From assembly GCF_030295745.1 (NCBI RefSeq), contig NZ_AP027291.1, positions 4,960,001 to 5,024,000 on the forward strand: DNA of 64,000 bases, in the 5' to 3' direction. Source of the stretch: Mycolicibacterium sp. TUM20985. GTDB lineage: Bacteria; Actinomycetota; Actinomycetes; Mycobacteriales; Mycobacteriaceae. Both the position numbers and the translations under genes were made by a program. Positions 17,537 to 26,309 of this stretch are shown in pieces (the stretch's first letter is position 1; each line of letters opens with the position of its first letter). Under the pieces are notes generated by a model that made no database searches, was not told the origin of the DNA, and was given only the letters and a program-made list of their open reading frames with translations.

Positions 17537-18331
17537 GTGAGCGATCTCGACGACCTCGTAGCGGAGTGGGGACTACGTCCCGACGGCACCCCGCTCCACA
17601 CCGGCCGCGCGACGCTGCTGCCGGTGCGTTCCGGGGGCGCGGCAGCCATGCTGAGGATCGCGGTCGAGGACGTCCCCGGCCACCTGGTCCTGCGCCGCTG
17701 GAACGGCGAGGGCGCGGTCCGCTTGCTGCGCGCCGACCCGCACCGTCGCGCCATGCTGCTGGAGCGGCTACGTCCCGAAACCCTCGACGCACTCGACGAC
17801 ATCGCCGCCTGCGAGGTGGTCGCCGGGCTCTACGGGCGGCTGCACGTACCCGCGATGCCCCAATTGCGTTCGCTCAACGAACTTCTCGCTGCCTGGGCCG
17901 ACGACTTCCGCGCGCTCCCCCGCAGTGCGCCCATTCCTCGTCGCCTCATCGAGCAGGCCGTCGCCCTGTGCCGCGACCTGTCCACCGAGCCCGCCGACCA
18001 CGTCCTGCACGGCAATCTGCACTACGGGAACGTGCTCGCCGCCGACCGGGCACCGTGGTTGGCGATCTCCCCCACCCCGCTCAACGGTCACCCGGCCTTC
18101 GAGTTGGCGCCGATGCTGTGGGGCCGGTGGGACGAACTCACCGACCACGTCCGCGGTGGCGTGCAACGCCGCTTCTACACCCTGGTCGACGCCACTGGGT
18201 CCGACGAGGACCGCGCCCGCTCCTGGGTACTCGTCCGGGTGGTCCGCGCCGCGGCTCGAGCCCTGGCCGACGATCACGACGCGGGGACGTTGACCCGCTA
18301 CGTCACGCTCGCCAAGGCCGTGCAGGAGTGA
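17537..18331 (+). CDS. APH(6)/hydroxyurea phosphotransferase-like protein, catalytic residues lost
   Basis: 264-residue protein of the streptomycin 6-kinase/hydroxyurea phosphotransferase family (aminoglycoside phosphotransferase fold). The Brenner motif that should read HGDLHxGN is HGNLHYGN: the catalytic Asp is Asn160 (codon 18014-18016). The metal-binding Asp of the WLAIDP motif is Ser178 (WLAISPTPLNGHPAFELAP, codon 18068-18070). Both changes argue against phosphotransfer. The GTG at 17537 fits the conserved N-terminus; the open frame upstream to 17363 is not supported. It is divergent from the kinase gene with 204 bases between. Confidence 0.75.
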   Translation: MSDLDDLVAEWGLRPDGTPLHTGRATLLPVRSGGAAAMLRIAVEDVPGHLVLRRWNGEGAVRLLRADPHRRAMLLERLRPETLDALDDIAACEVVAGLYGRLHVPAMPQLRSLNELLAAWADDFRALPRSAPIPRRLIEQAVALCRDLSTEPADHVLHGNLHYGNVLAADRAPWLAISPTPLNGHPAFELAPMLWGRWDELTDHVRGGVQRRFYTLVDATGSDEDRARSWVLVRVVRAAARALADDHDAGTLTRYVTLAKAVQE

Positions 18332-18334
18332 CGG

Positions 18335-18460
18335 TCAGTCGTCGTCGGCGTCGGGGATGCCCCCCGGCGGCGGCGTCGCGTAGGCCGGGCTCGCGGGGGG
18401 AAGCACTTCGAGGGGGTCGGCTTCGGTCGAGTCGGTGTCGTCGGGTTGGGGGTTCGTCAT
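18335..18460 (-). CDS. Small acidic Pro-rich protein, 41 aa
   Basis: ATG (complement 18458-18460) opens a 41-codon frame MTNPQPDDTDSTEADPLEVL... ending GGIPDADDD. It is acidic and Pro-rich, without hydrophobic segments, probably disordered. It lies 42 bases downstream of the hydrolase gene on the same strand and four bases from the convergent APH-like gene. The ribosome site is weak. No family recognised with certainty. Confidence 0.5.
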   Translation of the reverse strand: MTNPQPDDTDSTEADPLEVLPPASPAYATPPPGGIPDADDD

Positions 18461-18502
18461 CACTATGTGCTACCCGTCGGTGCGGGCCTGAAACGAACGG
18501 CC

Positions 18503-19870
18503 TTACGGGTCTTCGCGACTCGGCGCCGGGTAGGTCGCGGCGGCGAGGTCGAGGATCTCTTGGCGGTCGTCGGCGCGGAGGAACCCCGCCGCGATCGTGG
18601 CGTCGAGCGAGGCAGTGAACTTGGTCAGGTAGTCGGCCGAACCGCCGGGGTACAGCACGGCGAGCGGCCCCGCCCCAAACCGTTCGCTGGAGCCGAAGAG
18701 CAGCGCCAACACGTCGTCGGCCGCGCATAGCCCCGACGTCCGGGCGACGGGCACCTCGACCCACGGCGTGCGCACTCCGCCCGTTGCCAACCCGTGGTCG
18801 TCTCCGATGAGCTGCGGCGGGTCGGTGGCGGTCAGGTCGATCGGCGGGGCGCTCGGCGGCGCCGTTTCGCTGCGCACCCAGTCGACGAGCTGCGCGATCG
18901 CCGCCTGCAGGACGTAGTGGTGCTGCGGCGCGTTGTTGATGCAGTGCGGCAGCTGGCGGCCCATCAGCGACGACGTCGGCGCATAGGCCGCGACCAGGTC
19001 CGCCAGCGGTGCCGACCCGGAGTCGATGAAGCCGACCTTGATCGTGTAGTTGTCGGCGTGCGCTGTACCGGGTATCTCCCAGGTGCGAAGTCGCTGCGAA
19101 TCTGGTTGCCGCGCGGCGTAATAGCCTGCCCGAACCCCGCCGACCAGATCTGTCTCGGTGATCACCGTCATGACCGGGACGCGCAAGTCTTGAACGAACG
19201 GGACCGCCTCGGGTGCTGCGGCGCCGGAGTCATCGAAGATCGACGAGCCGTCCAGCGGCGCCGCGGGCCCAAAGCGGGAGTGGACCAGGAACCCGTCGTA
19301 CACCTGCGCGAGCGGGTCGACGACGTTGACGTAGGTGGTGAGGAACAGTGCGGACTGCGATTCGCCCACCGCCACGACGGCTTCCGGCGTCAGTCCCCCG
19401 AGCACGTCGGCGGCGCGCTCGCGGACCAAACGCCCGATCTGGGAGAAGACGTCGTAGGCGTACGCGTCGCCGGGATGGTGCAGCGGGCCGTAGCGACTGG
19501 GATCGAGTGTCTTCAGCGACATGTCCATGCCGAGGCTGGCGCCGCCCTCGACGCCCACCCGCTGCGCGGAGACCGCGACGAACGCGTGACCGGCGCGCAC
19601 CAGCTCGCGGTGCGCCATGAGCCAGACGGCGGGCGCGTCGATGCCACCGCTCACGTTGAGCCATTCGACGACGACCGTGCCACTGAAGCGATTGGCATCC
19701 GTCGGCGTCAGGACAACGATCCGGGTGGTGAACTCGGCGGTGTCGAAGGGTTTCGCGTGCCGAGCGGCCGAGCCGGAGACGAAGAACTCCCTCGCCTCGT
19801 AGCCGAGGGTGGCGAGGCCGTAGGCGCCGAGCAGAAGGTTCGGCGTACCCGTCACGGGTTTCACGATCAT
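18503..19870 (-). CDS. Alpha/beta-hydrolase (Abhydrolase_10-like)
   Basis: 455-residue cytosolic alpha/beta-hydrolase-domain protein. The nucleophile elbow is VGESQSA (about residue 190 from this start); a likely oxyanion stretch is VVVEWLNVSGG, and the His is in IPGTAHADNY. No signal peptide. The open frame extends to 19960, but the ATG at 19870 (MIVKPVTGTPNLLLGAYG) leaves a 100-base divergent intergenic region holding the dyads at 19934-19960; Met at 19891 is an alternative. It is divergent from a TetR gene, which probably represses it. Substrate unknown. Confidence 0.75.
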   Translation of the reverse strand: MIVKPVTGTPNLLLGAYGLATLGYEAREFFVSGSAARHAKPFDTAEFTTRIVVLTPTDANRFSGTVVVEWLNVSGGIDAPAVWLMAHRELVRAGHAFVAVSAQRVGVEGGASLGMDMSLKTLDPSRYGPLHHPGDAYAYDVFSQIGRLVRERAADVLGGLTPEAVVAVGESQSALFLTTYVNVVDPLAQVYDGFLVHSRFGPAAPLDGSSIFDDSGAAAPEAVPFVQDLRVPVMTVITETDLVGGVRAGYYAARQPDSQRLRTWEIPGTAHADNYTIKVGFIDSGSAPLADLVAAYAPTSSLMGRQLPHCINNAPQHHYVLQAAIAQLVDWVRSETAPPSAPPIDLTATDPPQLIGDDHGLATGGVRTPWVEVPVARTSGLCAADDVLALLFGSSERFGAGPLAVLYPGGSADYLTKFTASLDATIAAGFLRADDRQEILDLAAATYPAPSREDP

Positions 19871-19933
19871 GGCCTGACTCTTGCACAGCATCAACGGGTC
19901 GCCGTGCACGCAGTGATCGGCACTCCATCTTGC

Positions 19934-19960
19934 ACTTGCTGCAAGTTGCAGTTCATGCAA
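19934..19960. promoter_or_regulatory. Overlapping dyads between hydrolase and TetR genes
   Basis: Two adjoining inverted repeats: ACTTGC-T-GCAAGT (19934-19946) and TTGCA-GTTCA-TGCAA (19946-19960). They lie between the divergent starts, ten bases before the TetR ATG, the normal place for an autoregulated TetR operator. Binding is inferred. Confidence 0.6.
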
Positions 19961-19970
19961 TCATCGCTGA

Positions 19971-20570
19971 ATGGTCGAGAATCAACCCGCGGACGGCAGG
20001 GAGCGCAACAAGCGCGCGACCCGGCAGGCGCTTCGGACCGCCACCTTGGAGTTGGCGCTCGAACGCGGCATCGACGCGGTGACCATCGACGAGATTGCGC
20101 GACGCGCCGGAGTGTCCACCCGGACGTTCTTCAACTACTTCGACACCAAGGAGGACGCTGCCCTACTCGAATTGTTCCTCGTCTCCGACGAGGAGCTGGA
20201 GGGGTTTGCGGTGGCGACCGGCAGTGACGTCTGGGCAGAGTTGACCGAGATCTTCACCACCGACGTACGGCACGCCGAGCAACTCGACGCTGCGAACTTG
20301 TTGCGCTACCTGCAGTTGCACGCTCGACACCCAGAACTCGGGGCCCACCAGATGGGTCGGTTCGCGATGTTCCTCGACCGCCTGAACGACGCGATCACCA
20401 AGCGCCTGGGCAACCGCAGCCGACTGCGAGCCGAGGTCATGGCCGGATCGTGCATCACCGCCGTGCGCGTCGGGCTGGACCAATGGCACGCCCGGAACGG
20501 GAAGTCGTCGGCGGCCACCTACGTCGCCGCGGCGTTCGGCGAGTTCGACGGCGCGTTTGGAGATCGATGA
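19971..20570 (+). CDS. TetR family transcriptional regulator
   Basis: 199 residues. N-terminal TetR helix-turn-helix (VTIDEIARRAGVSTRTFFNYFDTKEDA in pattern, residues about 38-65), followed by an all-helical ligand domain. ATG 19971 has no clear Shine-Dalgarno, so the mRNA may be leaderless or nearly so. Its stop overlaps the P450 start (ATGA), so regulator and P450 are co-translated, and the divergent hydrolase is likely part of the same regulon. Confidence 0.9.
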   Translation: MVENQPADGRERNKRATRQALRTATLELALERGIDAVTIDEIARRAGVSTRTFFNYFDTKEDAALLELFLVSDEELEGFAVATGSDVWAELTEIFTTDVRHAEQLDAANLLRYLQLHARHPELGAHQMGRFAMFLDRLNDAITKRLGNRSRLRAEVMAGSCITAVRVGLDQWHARNGKSSAATYVAAAFGEFDGAFGDR

Positions 20571-21784
20571 CCAGCCAGAGCCTCGCGGCCGTCGACGTCA
20601 CCGCACCCTCGTTCAAGGCCGACCCGTTTTGGTTCTACGCTCGCTTGCGCGACGAAGCGCCCGTCTTCCCGGTGACGATTCCGAGGATGGGCCGCGCCTG
20701 GCTGGTCACTCGTTACGACGACGTGGTCGGCGTGCTGAAAGACGAACGGCTGCTGAAGAACCCCCGAGCGGCGATGACACCGGCTCAGTTGAAGAAAGTG
20801 CGGACCCTACCCCGGCCGCTGGCCGTGGTGCAGACCGGTCTGCTGAGCACCGATGGTGATGATCACGCGCGGCTGCGCGCCCTGGTGCGCCACGCGTTCA
20901 CCGCCCGGCGCATCGAGCAGATGCGCGAGCAAGCCCAAGTCATCGCCGATGGACTGCTCGACGCCGCCCTTCACCGTGGCCGGATGGACCTCGTCGCCGA
21001 CTACGCCCTCCCGATCCCGTTGCTACTCATCGGACGCATCCTCGGCGTGCCGGAGAAGGACAACTCGAAGTTCGCAGCCTGGTCGACTGCCTTGATCTCG
21101 TCCCCCGAACGGCGCAACCCGCTGCTGGCCGTGCCCTCGATCCTGAGGTTCCTTCGCTACCTCCGCGCCTTGATCGCCGAGCGTGCCGCGCGACCGACCG
21201 ACGACCTCATCTCCGCGATGGCCACTGCTCGTGACGGAGAAGACCGGCTCACTCCCGACGAAATCTTGGCGATGTGCGTGCTGCTGCTCACCGCCGGCCA
21301 CGAAACTACCCGCAACCTCATCGCCACGGGAACCCTTGCGCTACTGCGCAATCCCGATCAGATCAACCGCCTACGCGACGATCCGACTCTGACGGGGACC
21401 GCTATCGAGGAGCTCCTCCGCTTCACCGTTCCCGCCGAGACGGCCACCGAACGCTATGCGCGCGAGGACATCTCGATCGCGGGAACGACCATCGCCCGCG
21501 GCTCCCTGGTGCTCGCCGTACTGGCGTCGGCCAACCGCGACCCGACTCACTTCGACAACCCCGACACCCTCGACGTCGGCCGAACCCCCAACCGGCACCT
21601 GTCATTCGGCCACGGGGTGCACTACTGCCTCGGCGCACCGCTGGCCCGGCTCGAAGGTCAGATCGCCATCGAAACCCTGTTGCGGCGCGCCCCGGCGCTG
21701 CGACTCGGTGTCTCACCGGAGCGGCTGACCTGGCGCGGCGGCATCGTGCTGCGCGGCCTTCGTGCTCTTCCCGTGCTGCTCTGA
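20567..21784 (+). CDS. Cytochrome P450 (class I, CYP107-like)
   Basis: 405-residue soluble bacterial P450. I-helix LTAGHETTRN (about 240), ExxR in IEELLRF, haem loop LSFGHGVHYCLGAPLAR with the Cys ligand at about residue 352. It needs separate ferredoxin and reductase, none of which is nearby. The ATG overlaps the TetR stop. The substrate is unknown; the co-operonic TetR suggests induction by the substrate. Confidence 0.92.
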   Translation: MTSQSLAAVDVTAPSFKADPFWFYARLRDEAPVFPVTIPRMGRAWLVTRYDDVVGVLKDERLLKNPRAAMTPAQLKKVRTLPRPLAVVQTGLLSTDGDDHARLRALVRHAFTARRIEQMREQAQVIADGLLDAALHRGRMDLVADYALPIPLLLIGRILGVPEKDNSKFAAWSTALISSPERRNPLLAVPSILRFLRYLRALIAERAARPTDDLISAMATARDGEDRLTPDEILAMCVLLLTAGHETTRNLIATGTLALLRNPDQINRLRDDPTLTGTAIEELLRFTVPAETATERYAREDISIAGTTIARGSLVLAVLASANRDPTHFDNPDTLDVGRTPNRHLSFGHGVHYCLGAPLARLEGQIAIETLLRRAPALRLGVSPERLTWRGGIVLRGLRALPVLL

Positions 21785-21790
21785 CCCGCC

Positions 21791-23629
21791 CTACCGGATT
21801 GCGCCGTTGATCGTCGACTCGTCGATGAGACCCTTCTCGACACCCCACATCGTGGCGATGGTCCGGTACTCACCGGTCTTCATCAGATGCTCGAGGGCCT
21901 GCCGCATGGACTCCGCCAGCGCCGATCCCTTGGCCACCGGCCAGCCGTACGGCTGTGGGTCGGTGACCTCGCCCGCCTCCTCCAGCGCGCCGCCGCTGGT
22001 CTTCACCGCGAACCCGGTGACCGGGGAGTCGGCCGCCATCGCGTCGACCTCACCGGCGATCAACGCCTTCGTCAGATCGTCCTGTCGCACGTAGACGACC
22101 TTGTCGATCGGCGCGAGACCCGCGTCGACACAGGCGTCGCTCAACGCCGGGATCTCAGAGGTCTCCTGCAGCGCGCCGTACGCCACTCCGACCCGCAGTC
22201 CACACGCGTTGTTCGGATCGACCGACGACCCCGGCCGCTGGGCCCACAGCGTGCCCGCCTCGAAGTAGGTGACGAAGTCCACCGCGGACTCCCGCTCGAC
22301 GGTGTCGGTGAACGACGACATCCCAACGTTGAAGTCCTCCGCGCGTACCGACGGAATGATGGCCTCGAAGGCGGTTTCGCGGTATTCGGCCTTCAGGCCC
22401 AGTGTCCGCGCGATGGCGTTCATCAGATCGACGTCGAAGCCCACGATTTCACCGTTGGCGTCCTTGAATTCGTTGGGCGCGTAGGGAACGTTGACCCCGA
22501 CGATCAACGTGCCCGTCTCGCGGACGTCCGCGGGCACGGTGGCCGCGATCGACGCCACAGCGCCGGGTGCCAGCGACGGGTCCGGCGACGCGGTGCTCCC
22601 GGCCACGCCCGCCTGTCTGGTGCCGCCGGTACTGGGTGCGCCCGTCAACTGCACGGCGCCAAACGTGCCGACCGCCGCCACCAGCACCACCGCCGAGACG
22701 ATCGCCAGCACCCGACGCGAGGGCCGCCCCCGCCGACTCGTGGCGACGCGCCGCGCGGAATGCCTACCGGACCGGCCGGTGGTGCGCACGGGCGCCTCGA
22801 AGGCGCGCCGGGTGGCCGCCGCGAGGTCCGCGGCGGTCTGGAACCGCTGGGACGGCTTCTTGGCCATGCCCTTGGCGATCACCTGGTCGAAAGCCGCCAG
22901 CGCCGGGTCGAACGACGACGGGCGCGGCGGTGCCGACACCATGTGCCCGGCGATCTGCTGTTCGAGGCTGTCCGCAGGATATGGGCGCGAACCCGTCAGG
23001 CTCTCGTAGAGCACACAGGTCAACGCGTAGATGTCGGAGCGCGAATCGCTCTGCCCGCCGTCGAAGCGCTCCGGCGCCATGTAGGCAAGCGTCCCGAGGG
23101 TGCTGCCCGCCGTCGTCATCCCCTGCTCGCCGGCGGTGCGGGCCAGGCCGAAGTCGATCAGGTATGCGAACTCGCTCGCGGTGATCAGGATGTTCGACGG
23201 CTTCACGTCGCGGTGGATCAGACCGGCCCGGTGCGCGGCGTCCAATGCCATCCCGACCTGCTCGACGACCTTCACCGCGAGCGCCGGATCGATTGGCCGC
23301 TCACGGCGGGCGAGGATGTCGGCCAACGTGCGGCCCTCGATCAGCCGCATGTCCAGATACAGCCTGCCGTCGATCTCGCCATAGCCGTGGATCGGCACCA
23401 CGTGCGGATCACTCAGGCTGGCCGCGGCCTGCGACTCCCGGCGAAACCGCTGCTGAAAGACCGTGTCCTGGGCCAAGTGGGGTGGCAGCACCTTGAGGGC
23501 GACCACGCGGTCGGTCTTGGTGTCATAGGCGCGGTAGACCTCGCCCATGCCGCCACGGCCCAACAGCTCTCGCAGCTGGTAGTGCCCAAATGGCGTCGCT
23601 TCCACCGTTGACTCCTCGGCGACCGCCAT
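21791..23629 (-). CDS. Receptor Ser/Thr kinase with extracellular amino-acid-binding (SBP) domain
   Basis: 612-residue fusion. Inside: kinase domain about 14-275 (LLGRGGMGEVYRAYD, VALKVL, HRDVKPSN, DFG as IDFGLA, YMAPERF). A basic linker with RRGRPSRR leads to one membrane helix at about 307-327. Outside (from about 375): a family-3 periplasmic solute-binding domain, with GTLIVGVNVPYAPNEF, GFDVDLMNAIARTLGL, VGMSSFTDTVERE-like hinge text, CGLRVGVAYGALQ and DAMAADSPVTGF; such domains bind polar amino acids or opines. Two Cys (CGLRV, DACVDAG) may form a disulfide. The design suggests direct conversion of amino-acid binding into protein phosphorylation. It is convergent with the P450 gene. Confidence 0.9.
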   Translation of the reverse strand: MAVAEESTVEATPFGHYQLRELLGRGGMGEVYRAYDTKTDRVVALKVLPPHLAQDTVFQQRFRRESQAAASLSDPHVVPIHGYGEIDGRLYLDMRLIEGRTLADILARRERPIDPALAVKVVEQVGMALDAAHRAGLIHRDVKPSNILITASEFAYLIDFGLARTAGEQGMTTAGSTLGTLAYMAPERFDGGQSDSRSDIYALTCVLYESLTGSRPYPADSLEQQIAGHMVSAPPRPSSFDPALAAFDQVIAKGMAKKPSQRFQTAADLAAATRRAFEAPVRTTGRSGRHSARRVATSRRGRPSRRVLAIVSAVVLVAAVGTFGAVQLTGAPSTGGTRQAGVAGSTASPDPSLAPGAVASIAATVPADVRETGTLIVGVNVPYAPNEFKDANGEIVGFDVDLMNAIARTLGLKAEYRETAFEAIIPSVRAEDFNVGMSSFTDTVERESAVDFVTYFEAGTLWAQRPGSSVDPNNACGLRVGVAYGALQETSEIPALSDACVDAGLAPIDKVVYVRQDDLTKALIAGEVDAMAADSPVTGFAVKTSGGALEEAGEVTDPQPYGWPVAKGSALAESMRQALEHLMKTGEYRTIATMWGVEKGLIDESTINGAIR

Positions 23630-23673
23630 CCCCGCACGGCGTGTCGATCAGAAGTTACCTCAGCCCAGCGAGG

Positions 23674-23832
23674 TCAGCGAACCTTCTCGGGAATCGAGTT
23701 CAGCGCGTGGAGGACCTCCACGGCCACCAGGCCCGCGGCATCGTCGTCGAGCGTGGAGTGGGACGTGATAGTCGTCTTGACGAGTTCGAGGCGAATGTCA
23801 TACGGGGTACGGATCTTCGTGGGCGAAGCCAT
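23674..23832 (-). CDS. DUF6307-like small protein
   Basis: 52 residues, MASPTKIRTPYDIRLELVK...ALNSIPEKVR, matching the pattern I recall for the actinobacterial DUF6307 family (TPYD-R-ELVK, SxLDDDAA, HAL--IPEKVR). GAAGGA lies seven bases before the ATG. Function unknown. Upstream in-frame codons to 24048 are Arg-rich noise from the neighbouring gene. Confidence 0.7.
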   Translation of the reverse strand: MASPTKIRTPYDIRLELVKTTITSHSTLDDDAAGLVAVEVLHALNSIPEKVR

Positions 23833-23908
23833 CGTGGTGTCCTTCAAAAGCGAGCATGTTGGCTCGGAACCGAGCAGCTCGATACCCAAGACGCTACGCC
23901 ATCGCAGG

Positions 23909-25054
23909 TCAGCCGGGGTCCTTACGGACGTGCGGGTACTCCGCCTCACGGTCCTGGAACGCCAGGATGTCGGGGTTGACGATGGTGCCCTCCCGAATCT
24001 CGATCGCCCGGCGCACCGTCTCGTCGTCGTCCCATTCCGGCGGGCCACCGAGAATCGTTGGCAGATAGGGAATCAACGCCTCACTGATCTCCCACGTGGC
24101 GGCGTTCCACAGATACGACGGGCTGTGGTCGACGGCGTAATAGGTGGTGTTGTTGCCCACGATGAAGGCTGGATCGTCGAAGGTGGTGGGCCGCGCCCAG
24201 CTGAAACCCATTGCCTCGTCGCACGATACGTCGATCAACAGGCTGCCCGGCCGGAACGACTCCAGGTCGTCCTCGGCGAGGAAGACCAGCGGCGCGTTCG
24301 GGTCCTGCAGGACGCAGTTGACGATGACGTCGTGCTCGGCCAGAAACCCGGCGAGCGGCACCCTGCCGTCGTCGGTCAGCGCGAAGCTCGAGCCATCGTC
24401 CCCGGACTCGAATTGCACGATCTCGGCGGAGTGGATCGGCGACGCCACCTCGGCGACGTTGCGGTTGGTCAGGATGTCGATGTCGTGGATGCCGACCGCG
24501 TTCAGCGCCGTCACCGCCCCGCGCGCGGTGGCGCCGAAGCCGATCACCGCGGCCCGCAGCCGTCGCCCGTAGGTGCCCGTCGACCCGATGAGCTCCAGGG
24601 CGTGGAACACCGAGCAGTAGCCGGCCATCTCGTTGTTCTTGTGGAACACGTGCAGCTTGAAGGAGCCGTCCTTGCGCCAGAGGTTCATGGCCTCGAAGGC
24701 GATCAAGGTCAGCCGGCTGTCGATCGCCCGCTGCGTCAGCTCCGCGTCCTGCACACAGTGCGGCCAACCCCACAGCACCTGACCGTCCCTGAGCTCGGCG
24801 AGGTCGTCGGCGTCGGGCTTGGCCAAGAGGATGACGTCGCACTCGGCGATCAGCTCGGCCCGCGATCGAATCCCCGCTACCGAGCGCGCCAGTTTCTTGT
24901 CGGAGATCCCGAACTGCTCGCCGTATCCCCGTTCGAGGTAGATCTGGGCGGCGACGTCCTTGTCGATGCGATCGAGATGCTCGGGGTGGATCGGCAAACG
25001 CCGCTCGTTCTCCTTGTGAGTGACGGCAATGATGCCGAGACTGAGCCCACTCAA
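23909..25054 (-). CDS. N5-(carboxyethyl)ornithine synthase-like (AlaDH/PNT superfamily)
   Basis: Opine-dehydrogenase-type member of the alanine dehydrogenase/pyridine nucleotide transhydrogenase superfamily. The N-terminal catalytic region (IIAVTHKENERRLPIHPEHL) is followed by a Rossmann segment AAVIGFGATARGAV. The C-terminus NNTTYYAVDHSPSYLWNAAT is like the NTPSLIYRN block of lactococcal carboxyethylornithine synthase. The TTG at 25054 has GGGAGGG five bases upstream and fits the family N-terminus; an ATG at 25111 is in frame but without a ribosome site. It may reduce an imine of pyruvate and a diamino acid; the true substrate is unknown. Confidence 0.7.
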   Translation of the reverse strand: MSGLSLGIIAVTHKENERRLPIHPEHLDRIDKDVAAQIYLERGYGEQFGISDKKLARSVAGIRSRAELIAECDVILLAKPDADDLAELRDGQVLWGWPHCVQDAELTQRAIDSRLTLIAFEAMNLWRKDGSFKLHVFHKNNEMAGYCSVFHALELIGSTGTYGRRLRAAVIGFGATARGAVTALNAVGIHDIDILTNRNVAEVASPIHSAEIVQFESGDDGSSFALTDDGRVPLAGFLAEHDVIVNCVLQDPNAPLVFLAEDDLESFRPGSLLIDVSCDEAMGFSWARPTTFDDPAFIVGNNTTYYAVDHSPSYLWNAATWEISEALIPYLPTILGGPPEWDDDETVRRAIEIREGTIVNPDILAFQDREAEYPHVRKDPG

Positions 25055-25174
25055 TTCACCCTCCCGAGGCGGCTTTACACCGAGGTCGAATGTCGACTCG
25101 GTCCAGATCAACGTACGCTTGGCTGGTCAGCCTCCGGGGTTCGACCGACTATTGAATGATCTGAGGCGCCCGTC

Positions 25175-25486
25175 GTGACTACCAATACCAACGTGCTGAT
25201 CGTCGTCGCCGTCCTGGTGGCGCTCGCACTGGCCGGTGTGGTGGTCGGCTTCAAGCGCAAATTCCGGGCCGAGCGTCGGCTGCTCGGCGGCGCCACCATT
25301 CTGGACGAGATTGCCGAAGATGCCCTGTTCGCGCAACACCGTGAAGAGGCGGCCGCCGAGGGGACCACCAAAAGTCAAGCGGCGCAGCTCGATAGCGGCA
25401 TCGAAGCGTTCCGCACCCGCACCAGGCCGCACGAGTCGCCGGACGTCAAGGATGCCGCCGACATGCGCGAGCAGTTGAAGGACTGA
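25175..25486 (+). CDS. Small single-pass membrane protein
   Basis: 103 residues, GTG start. One membrane helix at residues 6-25 (NVLIVVAVLVALALAGVVVG) followed by a basic stop-transfer stretch KRKFRAERR and a charged, probably helical cytoplasmic tail. No family recognised. It is divergent from the AlaDH/PNT-like gene and convergent with the transglutaminase operon (eight bases between stops). Confidence 0.65.
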   Translation: MTTNTNVLIVVAVLVALALAGVVVGFKRKFRAERRLLGGATILDEIAEDALFAQHREEAAAEGTTKSQAAQLDSGIEAFRTRTRPHESPDVKDAADMREQLKD

Positions 25487-25493
25487 CCCGCCT

Positions 25494-26309
25494 TCACCGG
25501 ATCGACACCAACTGGTCGATCGAGTCGAACGGCAGCTCGCCATCCACGATCGCCGTCACGTTCATCGAGTTGAGGACGATCGCACCCTTGTGGTTGGCGA
25601 GGAACGCGGTATCGGAGGCGTCGCGCCCGGTGGCGATGCGCACCAGGCTCTGCCGCGGCGCCAGTAGCGTGGCGTCGACGACCCGCCACTGGTCCTCCAC
25701 GAAGGCCTCGGCGACCGCGTGGAAGTCCATGGGGGACAGCCCGGGGGCATACGCGGCGACCAAGCGGGCCGGCACGTTGACGGCGCGCAGCATGGCCACC
25801 ACCAAGTGGGCGAAGTCGCGGCAGACACCCGCACCCGCGAGCAGTGTGTCGACGGCGCCGTCGATCGGATCACTGGACCCGGCGACGTAGTTCAGCCGGC
25901 CACCTACCCAGGCAGCGACGTGCTCCAGCAGGGTGGCGGAATCGGCGTATTGGCCGAATTCCGTTGCCGCGAAACCATAGAACTTATCGGCCTCGGCGTA
26001 TCGGCTGGGCCGTAGATACACCGACAGGTCGTAATCGGTCACGGGCGCCGGATCGGTTCGGCCGGTGATCGTGGCCGAATACGCGACCTGGAGATTGCCG
26101 CCCGCAGCCCAGAACTTGTGAATCCGGTTGCCGTGCGCGCCACTGATCTCGACGGGGAACACTGGCTTGCCGTCCAGGGTGAACGTCAACGACTCGAAGA
26201 CTTCGGTATGCGGGTGCGGAGCGACGGCGATCTGGAATTCCAGCGTCGTCGGTGCGGTGATGTCGACGTCGAGCTGGCAGCCCACGTCGCGTTTATAGCG
26301 TGGCGTCAT
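25494..26309 (-). CDS. Transglutaminase-like cysteine protease-fold protein
   Basis: 271-residue transglutaminase-core protein. An N-terminal beta domain (about 1-110, bacterial transglutaminase-like N type) precedes the core with the catalytic triad Cys in LAGAGVCRDFAH, His in MDFHAVAEAFV and Asp in WRVVDATLLAP. There is no signal peptide. Its start overlaps the stop of the upstream gene (four bases), so it is the third gene of an operon with a glycosyltransferase and a toroid-like protein. It may act as a peptidase or amidase; substrate unknown. Confidence 0.82.
   Translation of the reverse strand: MTPRYKRDVGCQLDVDITAPTTLEFQIAVAPHPHTEVFESLTFTLDGKPVFPVEISGAHGNRIHKFWAAGGNLQVAYSATITGRTDPAPVTDYDLSVYLRPSRYAEADKFYGFAATEFGQYADSATLLEHVAAWVGGRLNYVAGSSDPIDGAVDTLLAGAGVCRDFAHLVVAMLRAVNVPARLVAAYAPGLSPMDFHAVAEAFVEDQWRVVDATLLAPRQSLVRIATGRDASDTAFLANHKGAIVLNSMNVTAIVDGELPFDSIDQLVSIR

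Noticed and set aside
18794..19950. Long plus-strand frame opposite the hydrolase, running into the TetR gene
   Set aside because: Antisense shadow; GESQS and the coherent protein are on the minus strand.
23753..25159. 468-codon plus frame opposite the AlaDH/PNT-like gene
   Set aside because: Antisense shadow with repetitive Val/Arg/Asp composition.
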